NCBI RefSeq assembly: GCF_028389875.1
Contig: NC_084682.1
Coordinates: forward strand, 258,001 to 322,000
Origin: Rhea pennata
Lineage: Eukaryota > Chordata > Aves > Rheiformes > Rheidae
Reading direction: 5' to 3'
DNA: 64,000 nucleotides
Position 1 is the stretch's first letter. Each line of letters opens with the position of its first letter. A program made the translations under genes and the position numbers. Of this stretch, positions 38,001 to 49,637 are shown piece by piece. Under the pieces are notes generated by a model. It saw nothing but the letters and a program-made list of their open reading frames with translations. It did not search any database and was not told the DNA's origin.

Positions 38001-41000
38001 GTTAATTGCAAGGAAATTGTGAGGGGATGAGCTTAGCTTGCGGGAAAGAACATAATAATCTGTGTTGGATCTAGAACTAAGCACAACAAAATGACAGCCA
38101 CCAAAATTGGAAGCCATTTTGGAAAACCTAAATGTGATGCATTTCAGGGTTTTCATTCAAATTACCATTCTCTCTCCTTGGGAAAGGTCTCCTTAGCCGT
38201 CCCTTACCCTGCACTGAAGTGGGATCAGATGTGTCCTTTTCCTCCAGCTCAATCACTGCATTAGTTTGCCCGCTTGCTTCTTCTGTCTGATCCTGATCTG
38301 TGTTGTCCATTTGATCCAAGACAGCCTGGACAATGGGAACCATCATAGCAGTGGTGGCTGTGTTACTTATCCACATGGAGAGGAAAGCAGTGACTCCCAT
38401 GAATCCCAGCATGAGGCTGAAAAGAAAGAAACAGGCAGAGGAGAAAGGAGAAAAAAACACCCGGCTAGGCTTTATGGCCTAGAAAAGCAGAGCCCAGACA
38501 GGGATGTGTGTAGCCTCCAGCAATGCGAAGCAGGAGAAGACTCCCCCCAGGACAGCTCTGCTGCCTTTACTGAAGGAATCCCAGAAAGGCATTTGATTCC
38601 TTGGTCTGCACGTGATTAATGCCCAATGGCAAGCACCTAGATTTTAGCCAGATTAAAATAAAATAAAATGGTAGCTCTGTAAGAATAAACCACAAAACAA
38701 CACTATTTCTCTGATGATTATCATTAAGATAGAAAATGACACTAGGATCTTGCAAATTTGGCTTTTGTCTCTAAATGCAAAATAATGGATACTGGATGCT
38801 CTTCACCACCACCATCTTTGCTAGACTGAACTCTAGTCACAGAGCTGGCACCACTTAATCATCCCCCAGGTGCTGACTGTATCTCCATTCACAGAGATGG
38901 TGAGGAGGACCCTGCATCACTGATGGCTTGGGGCCTTGATTGAGGGCATTCACCTAAACAGTGAGAGCCAGCACATTCAGTAATAGGTCAGCTGGGTAAC
39001 AATAGTGCAGTTAACATAGTTTTACAGAGATTCTGCCTGAAACAGAGAGCACCGGTAGGATTTATCTCAGCTGACTTCAGACATGAAAAACACAGGTACC
39101 TTGATTCTACGTACTGCTTTGCAGTTGATGGGCACTTTTTGAGCATGAATCATCTGCCCTATTTAGATATCAGGCTTCAGGTGAGATAAACCTCATCTCT
39201 GGAAACACCTGTCCCTTTTTGATGACTGCACAGACTAGCTATTTGAATCAGAAGTGAATGCTTGTGTTTAGAAAACTGAATTCCATCTGAACACTCTCAT
39301 CTAGGGATCAAACCATGAACTCAGTGGAAAATGTAGGAGACTACAGTTAGGGGCTGAAATTAATATAAAAATATTTTAAATCCGTTCAAGACAACTGAGA
39401 AACTCCAAGCTTGAACCAGTTCACATTGAATCTGTGGAAATGCTCCTCAACTTAGGGCAGAGCTAACACCTGGCCATGCTTTACTCACAAGTGTTCTCCT
39501 GTAATGTTGTTCTTGGCTACAAGACAATAAACTGTTCCTGCAGACAGATTTCATCCCTGGTAACTTTGTGTAAGGGCAACAAAAAAAGTTATTGGAGCTT
39601 CCTTTTTGTGCCAACCATTGCACACTCTCCCTGGGCCTCAGCTGAGTTGGTGCAGGATAGAAAGAGGTCATGTAATGCTCTTACAGTGCAGGTTTCACCC
39701 CAAGCATCAGCAGGACCTTCAGCGCAATCCTTTTGTGGAGATTCCACTGTTCAACAGAAATTGCGACGATCAGCCCCCCAATGAAAAGCATATTTGTTTC
39801 CTTTAGGTACTGCAAGCACACCTGAAACACAGAAAAGGTAGGTCAGGGGCCTCAACGTAGCCTCTTGGTGGCCTCACCAGCACATGTTGCCTTCTACACT
39901 CCTAAAGCCATTCACCACACCAGGCCCCATACCAGCATCAGCAGCAGGAGCCTCAGAGCTACTTCCAATTTCCCAAACTCTTGATTCTTTGTTTAGGTGT
40001 TGAACTGGCTAGTACAAAGATTTACTACAGCATACACATTCTTTTTGGAATCACTAGGAGTTAATAAAGTACAAAGTGACAGCAGTTTTCTAAAAGATTA
40101 TTAGGGGTTTAAAGTATTGCGTAGGTACCAGGGATCCTAAGCTCCAAAACAGATTTCTCAGCACCCTTAGCACTCATACCCTTCCTTACTGCCTTCTTGG
40201 CCAGTCGTAAGCCTGAGATACAGTACCTAAGAACAGCTTCCTTCCCTTGGACTAGAGCACTACCCTGCCACTGGCACTCCCAGCCAGGCATCTTTTAGTA
40301 GAATGAGCTTTAGAGGGGACAGTGGGCTTGCTGGCAGCACGCTGTCTACCCTTTCAGAGGAAGTTTGTCTCATGCATTTTGAAATCTCCCATAGGACACA
40401 TCTGCACACATCTCATAAGATAGGTATGAACACACAAGCTTCAGCATCAGACCTCTCCTACTGCATCAAGAGTAACTCCACAAGCTGCTGGCATTAGAGG
40501 GATGTTCGTCAGCAGGATCCACACTTAAGAGATGGACTTTCTCCGCCATCACCCCAAGCCCCACACCCTTTACTTTCTGGCAAAAGATCATTTAGTTCAG
40601 CATATTCACACACACGAATGCTGAATACTGCTTAATACTTTCAAGAACAGTGCCACAGAAGTGGAAGACTTCACTATTAAACTTATTTGCTGCACATTAG
40701 CTGGGGGATCAGAGCAATAGCTACCCTGTACTGGATCTGAATTAATCCTTACAGTTTTAGAGTCCTGAACTCCAAGTAGAGGGAAAAATACAACAGGCAT
40801 GAGGGAAGTAACAGCCAGCGGGATAACTTCAGTGCACCAGTACACAGCCATGATGATGATGATATATGCACATTTGGCTTCCTGCAATACAATGGAAGAC
40901 ACATTTAAGCATAGACTGTTCTTAAACGTAAGAAACACACTCCTATCTCTTATAAAGGGACCAAACTTTCTGTTGTCTGCAGCTTAACAGGGTACGCAGA

Positions 41001-43425
41001 AATAGGCAGTAGGGACATGAGGATTTAAACTGTTATATTCTAAGTCTTGTTATGAAATCACATGCTTAAAAAGATCTGTTTGGCCTCACTGGTTGTTCTA
41101 ATGCACCCATATGGAATGCTGGGTGTGAAGGAAACACACCTTCCACAGGCAGGTAAGTACACTGCTGAGTTTTAAGCTGCCCCTTGACAGCTGGTGTAAG
41201 CAGCAGAGTCCTAGGAGCTAAGAACTTTTAATAGCATTTATGGATTTGGGCATTTCTCTTTTGAGTATTTATTTTAAAATGGATGGCTAAATTCACCCAT
41301 GTGGATGATTAGACTGTCTGAAATTCATGAGTCCTTGTGGTGAATCTGGTCAGACATCTGAAGCACTTGGGGAACTCTCTTACCTTTTCTTCATGGCTAA
41401 GCACATTTTAGTATTAAATTACTTTCCCAAATGACATTGCGCTTATTGAATAAGGGAATTCCCTTATTCAACACAAGTTGATCAGCTATTTCTGTTACCT
41501 AGCCCTCCTTGGCTTATACTTTTAAAATTGTTAGGAGAAGCAAGCATTCATCAACTAAGAGTAAACAGAGTTTTAGAGCTCAAGTCCAAGTGTACTTTAT
41601 TTCACAACTTGCTCATATTTAGAGTATGTGTTTATAGGATCTTACTCTAATGCAGCAAATGAGACTTTATTGCAACAATAAATAGTGGTAAAGTGACTTT
41701 TAAGCTGCTCTAAGGTGACATTTATAAAGAGGAGTGTTGTCTTCCTTTCTTTTGTTGAGAAGCTTTTTAAGGAAATAGAAAATATGGTAAGTAATATGAT
41801 TTCTTTTCAGGTTTAGAGGAAATTAATTACAGGACATGTTTTGAAAGGAATATTTCTTCATAGACTAGAAGATATCTGACAGAATTTATATGTTTCTTCC
41901 CATAATAAATGTGAGATGAGCTTATGATACAATTTTAAACTGTACAACAGTAATTAAATGCTAGAACTGATGATGGTTCATCTGTTGCCACTAGGAAAGA
42001 CAAAACAATTCTAAGTGCCTAAAAGAGAACACTATTTTTGAATAAAACAGAACACAAAAGAAATACTTGTTTGGTAAAGTGGAGAATAAATAATTTCCAT
42101 AAAGTTCAAAAATACAACTATGCTTATAAATAAACTACAACAACTGCAGCCAATTCAAACAACCAAAATTCTATGATTAAAAATATATGTATAACTGTGA
42201 TTTTATATATATAGAGACAGCCAGACAGTCACAGAGTGTTTCTTTGGCATCTCTGGACAGTTCTTAGGAAACACAGTGATCTGCCCTCTCCCTGTGAGCA
42301 GAAAAAGTGGTTGCTGATGGAAACGTTACGCTCCCATTGTGAAATACAGTAATTTCCCAGATTAGAGTGGTGACACAATATTCCCACAAATATTGGAAAA
42401 CTGAAGAGAAGCTTATTCTTCAGGAGAATCTGGGGATTTCCCAGATTCAGGGAAAGCTTCAGGGAAAGCTTTCCTAGTACTGATCACAGCAGTCCCTAAC
42501 AGTGAGAAATCAATCTTTCTGTGAAGCACCTGCGTTCAGCCGAAAGGCAGGGTGACATTATTCCACCACGGAAATTTGAAGGAGTAGCAACGCTGTTTGC
42601 ACACAGGCACGAGGCTTTTTGCTACTTTAAAACACGCTGAACACCACAGGTCCTTCAGAAGAAAGTTTGGTTTTAGCATTAGTATTATTGGAATTGACTC
42701 TCTTGGGCTGTAATACTGCCAAGTGAGGTTTCACGCTCTGCTGGAAGGCAGCGAGGGGTCACGAAGCAGTCGTCGGGGGCACCGCGGGGGGGGGCACCAT
42801 GTGGGGGTACCGATGCCCCACGGCCAATGCAGCGTGCCAGACCCTGCCCGCTCCCGTCCCAGGGCACCTGGGCGGGTCGAGGCAGGCGAGGGGCTCCGGG
42901 GCAGCTCCCCGGACGGGGCGGGCGGGGGGCGCCGGGGCAGCTTCCCCGGAGCTGGGTGGGAGGGGCGCCGCCGGGGCAGCTCCCCGGACGGGGCGGGCGG
43001 GGGGGGGCGCCGGGGCAGCTCCCCGGACGGGGCGGGCGGGGGGCTCCGGGGCAGCTCCCCGGACGGGGCGGGCGGGGGGCGCCGGGGCAGCTTCCCCGGA
43101 GCTGGGTGGGAGGGGCGCCGCCGGGGCAGCTTCCCCGGACGGGGCGGGCGGGGGGGGGCGCCGGGGCAGCTCCCCGGACGGGGCGGGCGGGGGGCGCCGG
43201 GGCAGCTTCCCCGGAGCTGGGTGGGAGGGGCGCCGCCGGGGCAGCTTCCCCGGACGGGGCGGGCGGGGGGCGCCGGGGCAGCTCCCCGGACGGGGCGGGC
43301 GGGGGGCGCCGGGCACTTACCGAGGTGGGCACGGCGAGCGGCAGCGGCAGCAGCAGCAGCGGCGGCAGCAGCAGGAGCATGGCGGCGCGGTAGCGCAGCA
43401 GGCACCGCAGGCACGTCGGGGCCAT
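29041..43425 (-). CDS. SLC13A5: Sodium-coupled citrate transporter NaCT (solute carrier family 13 member 5)
   Basis: Twelve minus-strand coding exons join in frame to 587 residues (human 568): 43425-43321, 40881-40753, 39821-39685, 38416-38208, 36264-36093, 34860-34738, 34181-33969, 33174-33053, 32790-32672, 31404-31243, 29971-29834, 29175-29041. The product is a multi-pass plasma-membrane protein of the DASS family that imports citrate and dicarboxylates with Na+, in human mainly in liver and brain. Both family ion/substrate-binding motifs are present: Ser141-Asn142-Thr143 in [13 protein letters not shown] and Ser482-Asn483-Val484 in [22 protein letters not shown] and [13 protein letters not shown] are also conserved. 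The C-terminus has an N-glycosylation sequon, Asn580-Asn-Thr. The extra length is mostly an acidic cytosolic loop in exon 4 (about residues 155-195). Exon 1 is a Leu/Pro-rich first membrane segment. The exon 1 donor touches a minisatellite. Confidence 0.97.
30319..30346 (+). repeat. Tandem duplication of 14 bases
   Basis: GAGTAACACCTGTA occurs twice without a gap, within an SLC13A5 intron. Confidence 0.9.
33910..33963 (+). repeat. A-rich AAC/AAAC simple repeat beside the SLC13A5 exon 7 donor
   Basis: About 54 bases of A with scattered C. In the SLC13A5 sense strand this is a T-rich tract with GTT units that begins within about six bases of the exon 7 donor GTAAGT (intron side of 33969). Confidence 0.9.
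35446..35492. repeat. Palindromic GGTTAA cluster in SLC13A5 intron 5
   Basis: A perfect 16-base palindrome, AATTGGTTAACCAATT (35464-35479), sits inside repeated GTTAAAACCAATG and GGTTAAAATTGG units. The GGTTAA half-sites resemble HNF1 recognition elements. Confidence 0.85.
41446..41471. repeat. Perfect 26-bp palindrome
   Basis: TTGAATAAGGGAA is followed directly, with no spacer, by its exact reverse complement. The centre is an EcoRI-type GAATTC. It lies in SLC13A5 intron 1. Confidence 0.95.
42901..43315. repeat. GC-rich minisatellite, about 11 units of 36-40 bases
   Basis: GCAGCT-initiated units begin at 42901, 42937, 42976, 43015, 43051, 43087, 43126, 43166, 43202, 43241 and 43278. There are two main unit types: one carrying CCCCGGACGGGGCGGGCGGG and one carrying CCCCGGAGCTGGGTGGGAGG. 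They alternate in a partly regular higher-order pattern. The array lies in SLC13A5 intron 1 and stops five bases before the exon 1 donor. It produces long open frames on both strands that are not genes. Confidence 0.97.
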
Positions 43426-43620
43426 CCTCTGCGGGACACGCGGTCAGGGCGCCGCCGCCGCCGCCTTAAGTACGGGGCGGCGGGGGCGACGCGGCCCGCC
43501 CGGCCCTCGGGGGCCCGCCCGGCCCCGGCCCGGCCCTCGGGGACACCGGGCCGCCCTCTGCCCCGCAGGTGCGGCCCCTCGGGGCCAGCACGAGCCCCTC
43601 TGCCCCCCTCTACAGCTCCA
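43310..43620 (-). promoter_or_regulatory. SLC13A5 CpG-island promoter
   Basis: CpG-rich sequence covering exon 1 and its upstream flank, with a GCC trinucleotide run at about 43449-43465 in the presumed 5' UTR. No TATA box is clear; a TTAAG-like patch lies at 43465-43472. Confidence 0.65.
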
Positions 43621-44779
43621 GTCGCCGGGGTGTTTTGAGATAGTCCTCCCCGTTGTCAGTGCTTATGGGAAGCTGCTACTACCGGCAGATCCTCATGCTG
43701 CATATTCACTGGGGGGACTAGCGGGCTGCCACAAGGCTCCTGCCACGCTTGGACTATGGTTGTCCTCCTGTCAAGGGAGGATCTTGCACTCATTGAGGCA
43801 GTGGTGAGGAGGGAAGGAGCTACTCTGGGGAGCTGGAGAGTTAAAACCACAGTGGGGTTCTCCCCACAAGGACGGTCTGGGCAGGCACGCATGGCTGTGC
43901 TTCACGGCCTGTTATTTTGTGAGGGCTTCTGTGTCCATAATCTGGGTTAAAGATAACCCAAAAAAGTTAACTCAAAGGTTATCTTTAATCCAGCTCAAAA
44001 TTTCAGTGATTTGGTCTATAGCACAGCCACACAATCAGATGTGGTGGGGCGACTGAAAGGGCAGCAAGCCTGATCAGAAGGGCAGAAAGGGACAGCTCGT
44101 GGCACTGAGGGAGGGACTGAAAGCTGGATCAAGGACAAAGAATTGTTTGACATTTTGTGCCTTGCTTTTGTCAGCAGCCCCCTGAAACTGATGGAGGCAG
44201 GAATCATCTTGACAATTTGATCCTGCAAACTCTGAATAAGGTCTTACCAAGGGGTTACTTGCAGAAATAAAGAATTGCAGATCCCCCACTAAGTAATGAA
44301 GGAGCTCTGACTACAGCTTTCACTATTTGTCCTCTCCTGACCAGAGGGACTTGAGCGACAGTTCAAAACAAGACACTTCAGTGTGGCTGTTCTGTTTGTA
44401 AAAGCAATGAATGTCCACTCAGAAATATAGTAGCCAACCGGATCTGTACAGATTCCAAATCTTCAACCCTTTAACAGCAGTCCCTCTGGGTAACTTACCA
44501 ACACCGAAGAAACCTCACGCCCGTGTAGAGCCTAGCAGAAAGTGGGGAACCAGCCAAAACTTGCATTCCTGTGGCCAATCTCCAATGAAGAAATGCTCCC
44601 TATTGAACAACAACAATAAAAACTCACTACAAACTCTTGAATCAGAAAATGCAAAGAGTTAACTCTAAAGGAGGTACTAAGGCTAACTTTATCTAAAAGA
44701 CCAGTGCAAATGTGATCTGCTGTCTTGTTAAAGAGATGCAGTGCAGTAAATAAACAATCGTGTGGCAAGTCAGTTAGCT

Positions 44780-44850
44780 AGTCCATATCTCAGTTTCCCT
44801 CTTTGTCAAACGCAGACAAGGGAATCAATACTTCTTTATTGTGCAGAGCC
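44780..44850 (+). repeat. Possible MIR-like remnant (sense)
   Basis: ATCTCAGTTTCCCTCTTTGT, followed by a GACAAGGGAATCAATACTTC-like block, parallels the MIR sense consensus CTCAGTTTCCTCATCTGTAAAATGGG and the bases after it. Short match. Confidence 0.4.
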
Positions 44851-45854
44851 TATTTGAAGCTTGCCTTCACTGTGCCATCTGAAGTACATTCTGTGATACG
44901 GAACAAACCAAAAAAAGGCTTCACAAAAAGAGCAAGCGAGTGCATACTAGGAAATCAGTGTGAAAGATCCTGAAGTGCCCTCTTCTTTGTCATGCAGGGC
45001 AACCACATAGGTGGAAAAAAGAGTATTAGGTGAGAATGAGAAAGAAGATGTCTACATTCAGAAGAGGAGGCGGAAAAGTTGTGCAGAGCATAGTTGAGGT
45101 AGAGGAAGGGGAGAGCAAGACTGGATGAAATGGGGGAGGAGACCAGTGACAATGCAGGCTGAGGCTGGGCACTGCTCTCGAAGGTTTCAGCATGCTCCAG
45201 CACACCCTCCTCTACAGAGGACTGTGTTCGATTTGGCAAGTCTTTCAGCAGTTCTCTGTCCCCCTCAAATCTGTGCATACAGCTCAGATACATTTGGTGC
45301 TGCCTGGATCAGAGTGTACTACAGAAACAGCAACTTTTTCACGTAACTTGCCCATGAACTTCCTCATTGGTGTGCCAAGGGGCTGAAAGGAGGACAAAGC
45401 TTTGGTCGCTTGCTTTCCGGAACTAGTCTGACAGGCAGGCAAAAGGAAGCTGCAGAGACCATCATGCTTATAAAGCCTTCAGCAGGAGAAGTTTTAGAGG
45501 GTTCAAAAAGAGCATTAAAACAAAAATCTCCCACAGTCTGAAATTCAGCTCACGGTAATTGAACACTAACTGCAGGCCTTCAAGAGAAAAATCCTTCTCT
45601 CTAGTCGGTACTGCTCTGAATATAGCAGAGACCAGAGCAGTATTTACAAGACTGAGATAGGTGGTTTCACAGCCTTTAACTACTGCTTTAAAGGCAGGAG
45701 CTGAAAACGGCTTTTGGTTGCAGACACCATTTGAAAGCTGAAACTTGTGGCAGCCTTTGGGCTAAATTCTGATACCCCGTTGCTGAATAGTATCTTGCTC
45801 TTACAGAGTTCTTCTCGGTAGTAATTTTCAAATTGCATTACAAAGAATGTCAAA

Positions 45855-45965
45855 TCTTTGTGTTATGAGGAGACTTAGGCACGGGGCAGTGACATGGAGT
45901 GGAACTGGGAGCTGAGTCAAGTCTCTTGTATCTCAAACCCTTTCACCAGTTACCAGCCCTCCAGC
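45855..45965 (-). repeat. Possible MIR-like remnant (antisense)
   Basis: TATGAGGAGACTTAGGCACG, then a GGAACTGGGAGCTGAGTCAAGTC-like block, keeps the order of the reverse-complement MIR core and 5' part, with many changes. Confidence 0.45.
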
Positions 45966-46109
45966 TCCCATTTGCTGCTGTGTGTACTGTTTTCCACCCT
46001 AATAAACACAAGCATTTCAGGAACAGTAACCAGTGAGTTTCAGAAATAACTTACGACTTCTGTTCCCATTCCATAGATCGTTACACTAGAGCCTGAGGGT
46101 GTGCCGACA

Positions 46110-46180
46110 GTCTTTTCTCAAGATCGCATAAAATGCAGCAGAGATGGGAGAAGAATTCAGGTTTCCAAAGGGTGTGATGC
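46110..46180 (-). repeat. Possible MIR-like remnant (antisense)
   Basis: TCTCAAGATCGCATAAAATG, then GAAGAATTCAGGTTTCC, resembles the reverse-complement MIR part around CCCAAGGTCACACAGC and GAACCCAGGTCT. Weak on its own. Confidence 0.35.
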
Positions 46181-46758
46181 AGCACCAGAGCTGAGCCCAC
46201 CTAGCAGCTTGCTGCTACTCACCAGGGGAGGTACCATGCCCGCGAACTTGCCCTGGACATCTTGTAGCTTCCCAGCCACTGGCTCTGGTGGTTACTGGAG
46301 TCCTCCCTCAACTGACTGAACTGGTAGAAAACTCACTCATGAAGGAAGCAGAATGTTTTTGGCTGAGTTAGTGAGCTGAATAGGTGCAATGAAGTGTCCA
46401 GCGAGCACCAAAGCCAGCAGAGGAGGCTGGGCCAGTTATGCCTGAGGTGGGAGTAGTGATGGGTGAGATGGTCATGGCTGCTCCTTTCAGAGGCAGCAAG
46501 TTTGTAGATGAGCTTAGCAGAGCTATGAAACCACACACGGAGCCTTGCGATCTTCCCTCTTGTACAAGAGATACCAGAATAAATGTCATTCCCATACAAT
46601 ACAAGCACTCAGAAGTAGGACACTACCAGAGACTAGTTAACAAATGCTGACATGTATTGTCTGGGTTAGTGGACAGGGACTAGAAGTCCCTTGGGTAAGC
46701 AGGGATTCCAGGATTGTCAGGCTAGGTGGAAAAATCAGAAAGATTTTAGTAGAGTCTG

Positions 46759-46827
46759 TCTCGTTCCCACAAAATTGTTTTTCTGGATGCATCTCATTCC
46801 CACAAAATTGCTTTCTTTTTTGATGCA
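46759..46827 (+). repeat. Tandem duplication of a 33-36-base unit
   Basis: Two diverged copies of a unit that starts TCTC(G/A)TTCCCACAAAATTG and ends near GATGCA, with the start of a third (TCTCATCC) after them. Confidence 0.85.
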
Positions 46828-47864
46828 TCTCATCCACTACAAGCCAACAACCCCACTTGCTGCTGTTATCTCTGGATAGGAATGTTCAGTGGCAAGAAGG
46901 CTTTACAGGTAGCAGTTGATTAATTTAGTTACAAACATAAATATTTTCCACCTCTAATTCAAATGCTGGCCAACCACACAATTACAAACTTGTTTGCCTG
47001 TGTAAAAGCAATCTGTTTGACCTAGATAACTGCAATCTCCCATCAAGACAAAAATCCTTCTCACATTCTTTAAGTTATTACAGTGTTGCAGACTTCATGC
47101 AGCACCCAGAGATACAAAATTTTAACAAAATTTTGTTAATGACAGACTATAAGTACTCTGATACTTGACAATGAGAAACAAAAACCAAACAACTGATCCT
47201 GAGACGCGCTAGGATTTAGTGGAAAAAGACCATTCTTCTACTCAGCCTTTTGAAGTTCAGAACTTACCTCTGTGTGATGCTTGACTTGAAAAGATGCCTA
47301 AAAGAGTCTTGTACAGTATGTTATGCACTGGAAGGTTTACATGGGATGTAAATAGAAAGAGTTATTACTGGCATTCAGTGAACAACATTGTTTTGTTACC
47401 TGCTGTTTTCCCTCCAGTCAGTACTTTCACAGCTGCTGCTGGTCTACTGTGTCGCTTTAGGAGTATCCTTCAACTAAGTTCCCAGTGGAGCATCTGATAT
47501 TTTTCCAAGAAAAGCTTTTGAAACTCTGAACGAGCATTCTTTCAGTACAGTCCTGGTGCACTACAACTTTCTACATGAAAGCCCTCATTATGAATTTTGA
47601 GTCTGTGGGGTTTTCTCAGTCAGCCTGTGATCAAGCTTTCTTGCCCTAGAATTGGTATTTCCCATATAGATTGCATGAATCCCTAAAGCACATTCAAATA
47701 CTGTGCAGGCTAATGACTACAAAAGCAAAACCAAAACAAAATCACATTAAAATTTTGATTTGTAATTGGCAACTCTATAATCCTCTCCTTTAGCTGCCAT
47801 CTCATTAACATATTTGTTCAAAAGCCTTTTCTCTGCTTCATTACATAATTTGTGTTACAAAATC

Positions 47865-47892
<28 letters not shown>
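47865..47892 (+). repeat. Poly(A) tract, 28 bases
   Basis: Uninterrupted A run. No recognisable retroposon body precedes it. Confidence 0.9.
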
Positions 47893-47895
<3 letters not shown>

Positions 47896-48099
47896 CACCA
47901 ATTATTCCCGGGTCTAGATGGGTTATGTGGCTTCTTTTTTTTTTTCTCCTTTTATTTTTCCCGGAGAAAAACAGGGGCCAGAAGGGGCTTTATGGTTGGA
48001 GAATGAGCATGCTGAATTGACAGCCAAATTCTGAGCAACATCTGGGACATCTATAGTATATGGTATTACAATACATTATGCAAATCCTACTGAATGATT

Positions 48100-48165
48100 T
48101 CTCCCAATAGCTCTGCAAAGTAAAAGAACCAGTATTATTGTCCCCATTCTACAGACTGAGGTCAG
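48100..48165 (-). repeat. MIR-like remnant (antisense)
   Basis: AGTATTATTGTCCCCATTCT, then ACAGACTGAGGTC, closely follows the reverse-complement MIR motif ATTATTATCCCCATTTTACAGATGAGGAAACTGAGG. Confidence 0.5.
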
Positions 48166-48829
48166 TTCACCTCCTGTATCTCATTATACCCCACCTTGCA
48201 AGGTCTAGTACATCAAAGAAGAGCTCATCACTTGGCACTGATGTAAGAGATCTGCTGCAGTAGCAGATATAGGAATTTCTAGCCCTTCTGTCAGAGAATC
48301 CCGAATATAATGATACTGGCATTGAAACAAAGACATGAAATTCTGTTCCTCTTTCTCCCCAGCTTGCAAAACTTTCTAAACTCTAAAAAAAGGGGCTGCA
48401 TAGCTTCTCTATCCCTAAGCAACGAAGCCAGCATGTGACACAGCCCCTCTCCCACAGCCATGGGGAACTCGCAGCCTCTGGCTTTGTGCTGGGCTGAGGG
48501 ATGACATCTGGAGACCCACCTGAGATCCAGCGACAGGCAGCGCCTCCTGCACCGGTGGCCTCTGGAGGTATGTCAGTCAGTCCCAACCACGGCCAGATCT
48601 CTGCAGGCAGGAAAGACAGAGCTGGTTACTGCAGGCTGGAGGTGTCACCTTGCTCCTGCTCAAATATCCTGAAGCGGTTTGAGGGTCACTAGGGGAAACA
48701 GCGGGGAGTCCCCTGGGGCAAGGCTGAGCAGCCACGCAGTGGGGCGCAGTGAGGTGAGATAGAGGATGAAGGCTGGCTTCTCCCCAGCGGCGGCAGTGGG
48801 CAACCGTGCCCTCTCTGCTGTAGCTCGCT

Positions 48830-49420
48830 TTCCTCACGACGTGGGATGGCCCTCGGCACGCCGGGGGCCACAGCGGGCTTGGGAGGCCGGGTGCCGCCGT
48901 GGCTGCTGCAGCAGAGGTGGTCGCCGCGCGCCCCTGCTCTCCATCCCCCCGGCAAACCGGCCGCGCAACAAAGGGCGGCGAGACAACAATGGCCCCGGGA
49001 GCCTCCGCACGGCAGCGCCTGGCGCCGGGCCCCTCGCTCCCGCAGCGCCCGGCACGGGCCGCCTCGCTCCTTGGTGTCCCAGGGCGCTGGCACCTCGGCT
49101 CAGGCCTGCTGCGGGCAATGTCACAGCGGCAAGCGGAGCGGTATCCGCGGTGAGCGCGCTGCAGCAGCCGGCCGCAGTCCGGGAGGCTCCTCGGCGGACG
49201 GCGCGGGCGCTGGCGGGAAGGGCAGGCCAAGGCCCGGAGGCTCCCTGCGGCCTCGCCGAGGATCGGCGTGGGAGAGGGCCTCGAGGCGGCTGGCCGGCGG
49301 GGTGGCGTGCGGTCGGGCGGTTCCCCCACGGGCCGGGGCCGGCATCCCCCATGGGGCACAGTGCTGGCTGACCCCAGCCGGCCTCCAGACACCTTCCTTC
49401 ATGGGCAGGCCCGGGGGCAA
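48830..49420 (+). promoter_or_regulatory. CpG island upstream of XAF1
   Basis: A dense CpG-rich block of about 0.6 kb ending 0.3 kb before the XAF1 coding start. A splice acceptor (CTTCACAG ending at 49671) precedes the first coding exon, so an untranslated first exon in this island is likely. Long open frames on both strands (up to 271 codons on minus) reflect low AT content, not genes. Confidence 0.6.
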
Positions 49421-49637
49421 AACTGCCTCTCTGCCCAACAAGGCAGTTACTGCAATTAAACTATTGGGAAAGAAGGAAGGAGACCTCCCCAAGACCTCGG
49501 AGGACGAGGGAACTAATCTGCACGTGGCTGTACCTAAACTCACAGAAATAACTAGTACTTGTCTGGCAATGCTGCTATGTCTCCTTTAAAAATCTTTTGG
49601 CTAAGCAGCTGTTTGGGATGGGCTTATTGCCACAGAT

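Larger units (their letters stand above)
43640..48830. other. SLC13A5-XAF1 intergenic region
   Basis: No gene is supported. The region contains several MIR-like remnants, a tandem duplication at 46759-46827 and a 28-base poly(A) at 47865-47892. Short open frames lack any domain or consistent splice context. Confidence 0.6.

Noticed and set aside
42685-43638. Open frames of 185-279 codons on both strands
   Set aside because: They come from the GC-rich minisatellite and island with few stop codons. Their proteins are Pro/Gly/Arg/Ala repeats with no domain, and the true coding part is only SLC13A5 exon 1.
47865-47892. Poly(A) run as the tail of a processed retrocopy
   Set aside because: No coding remnant, poly(A) signal or target duplication is visible next to it.
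48577-49589. Open frames up to 271 codons around the XAF1 CpG island
   Set aside because: Open on both strands with compositional protein sequence, no homology recognised and no splice structure needed.
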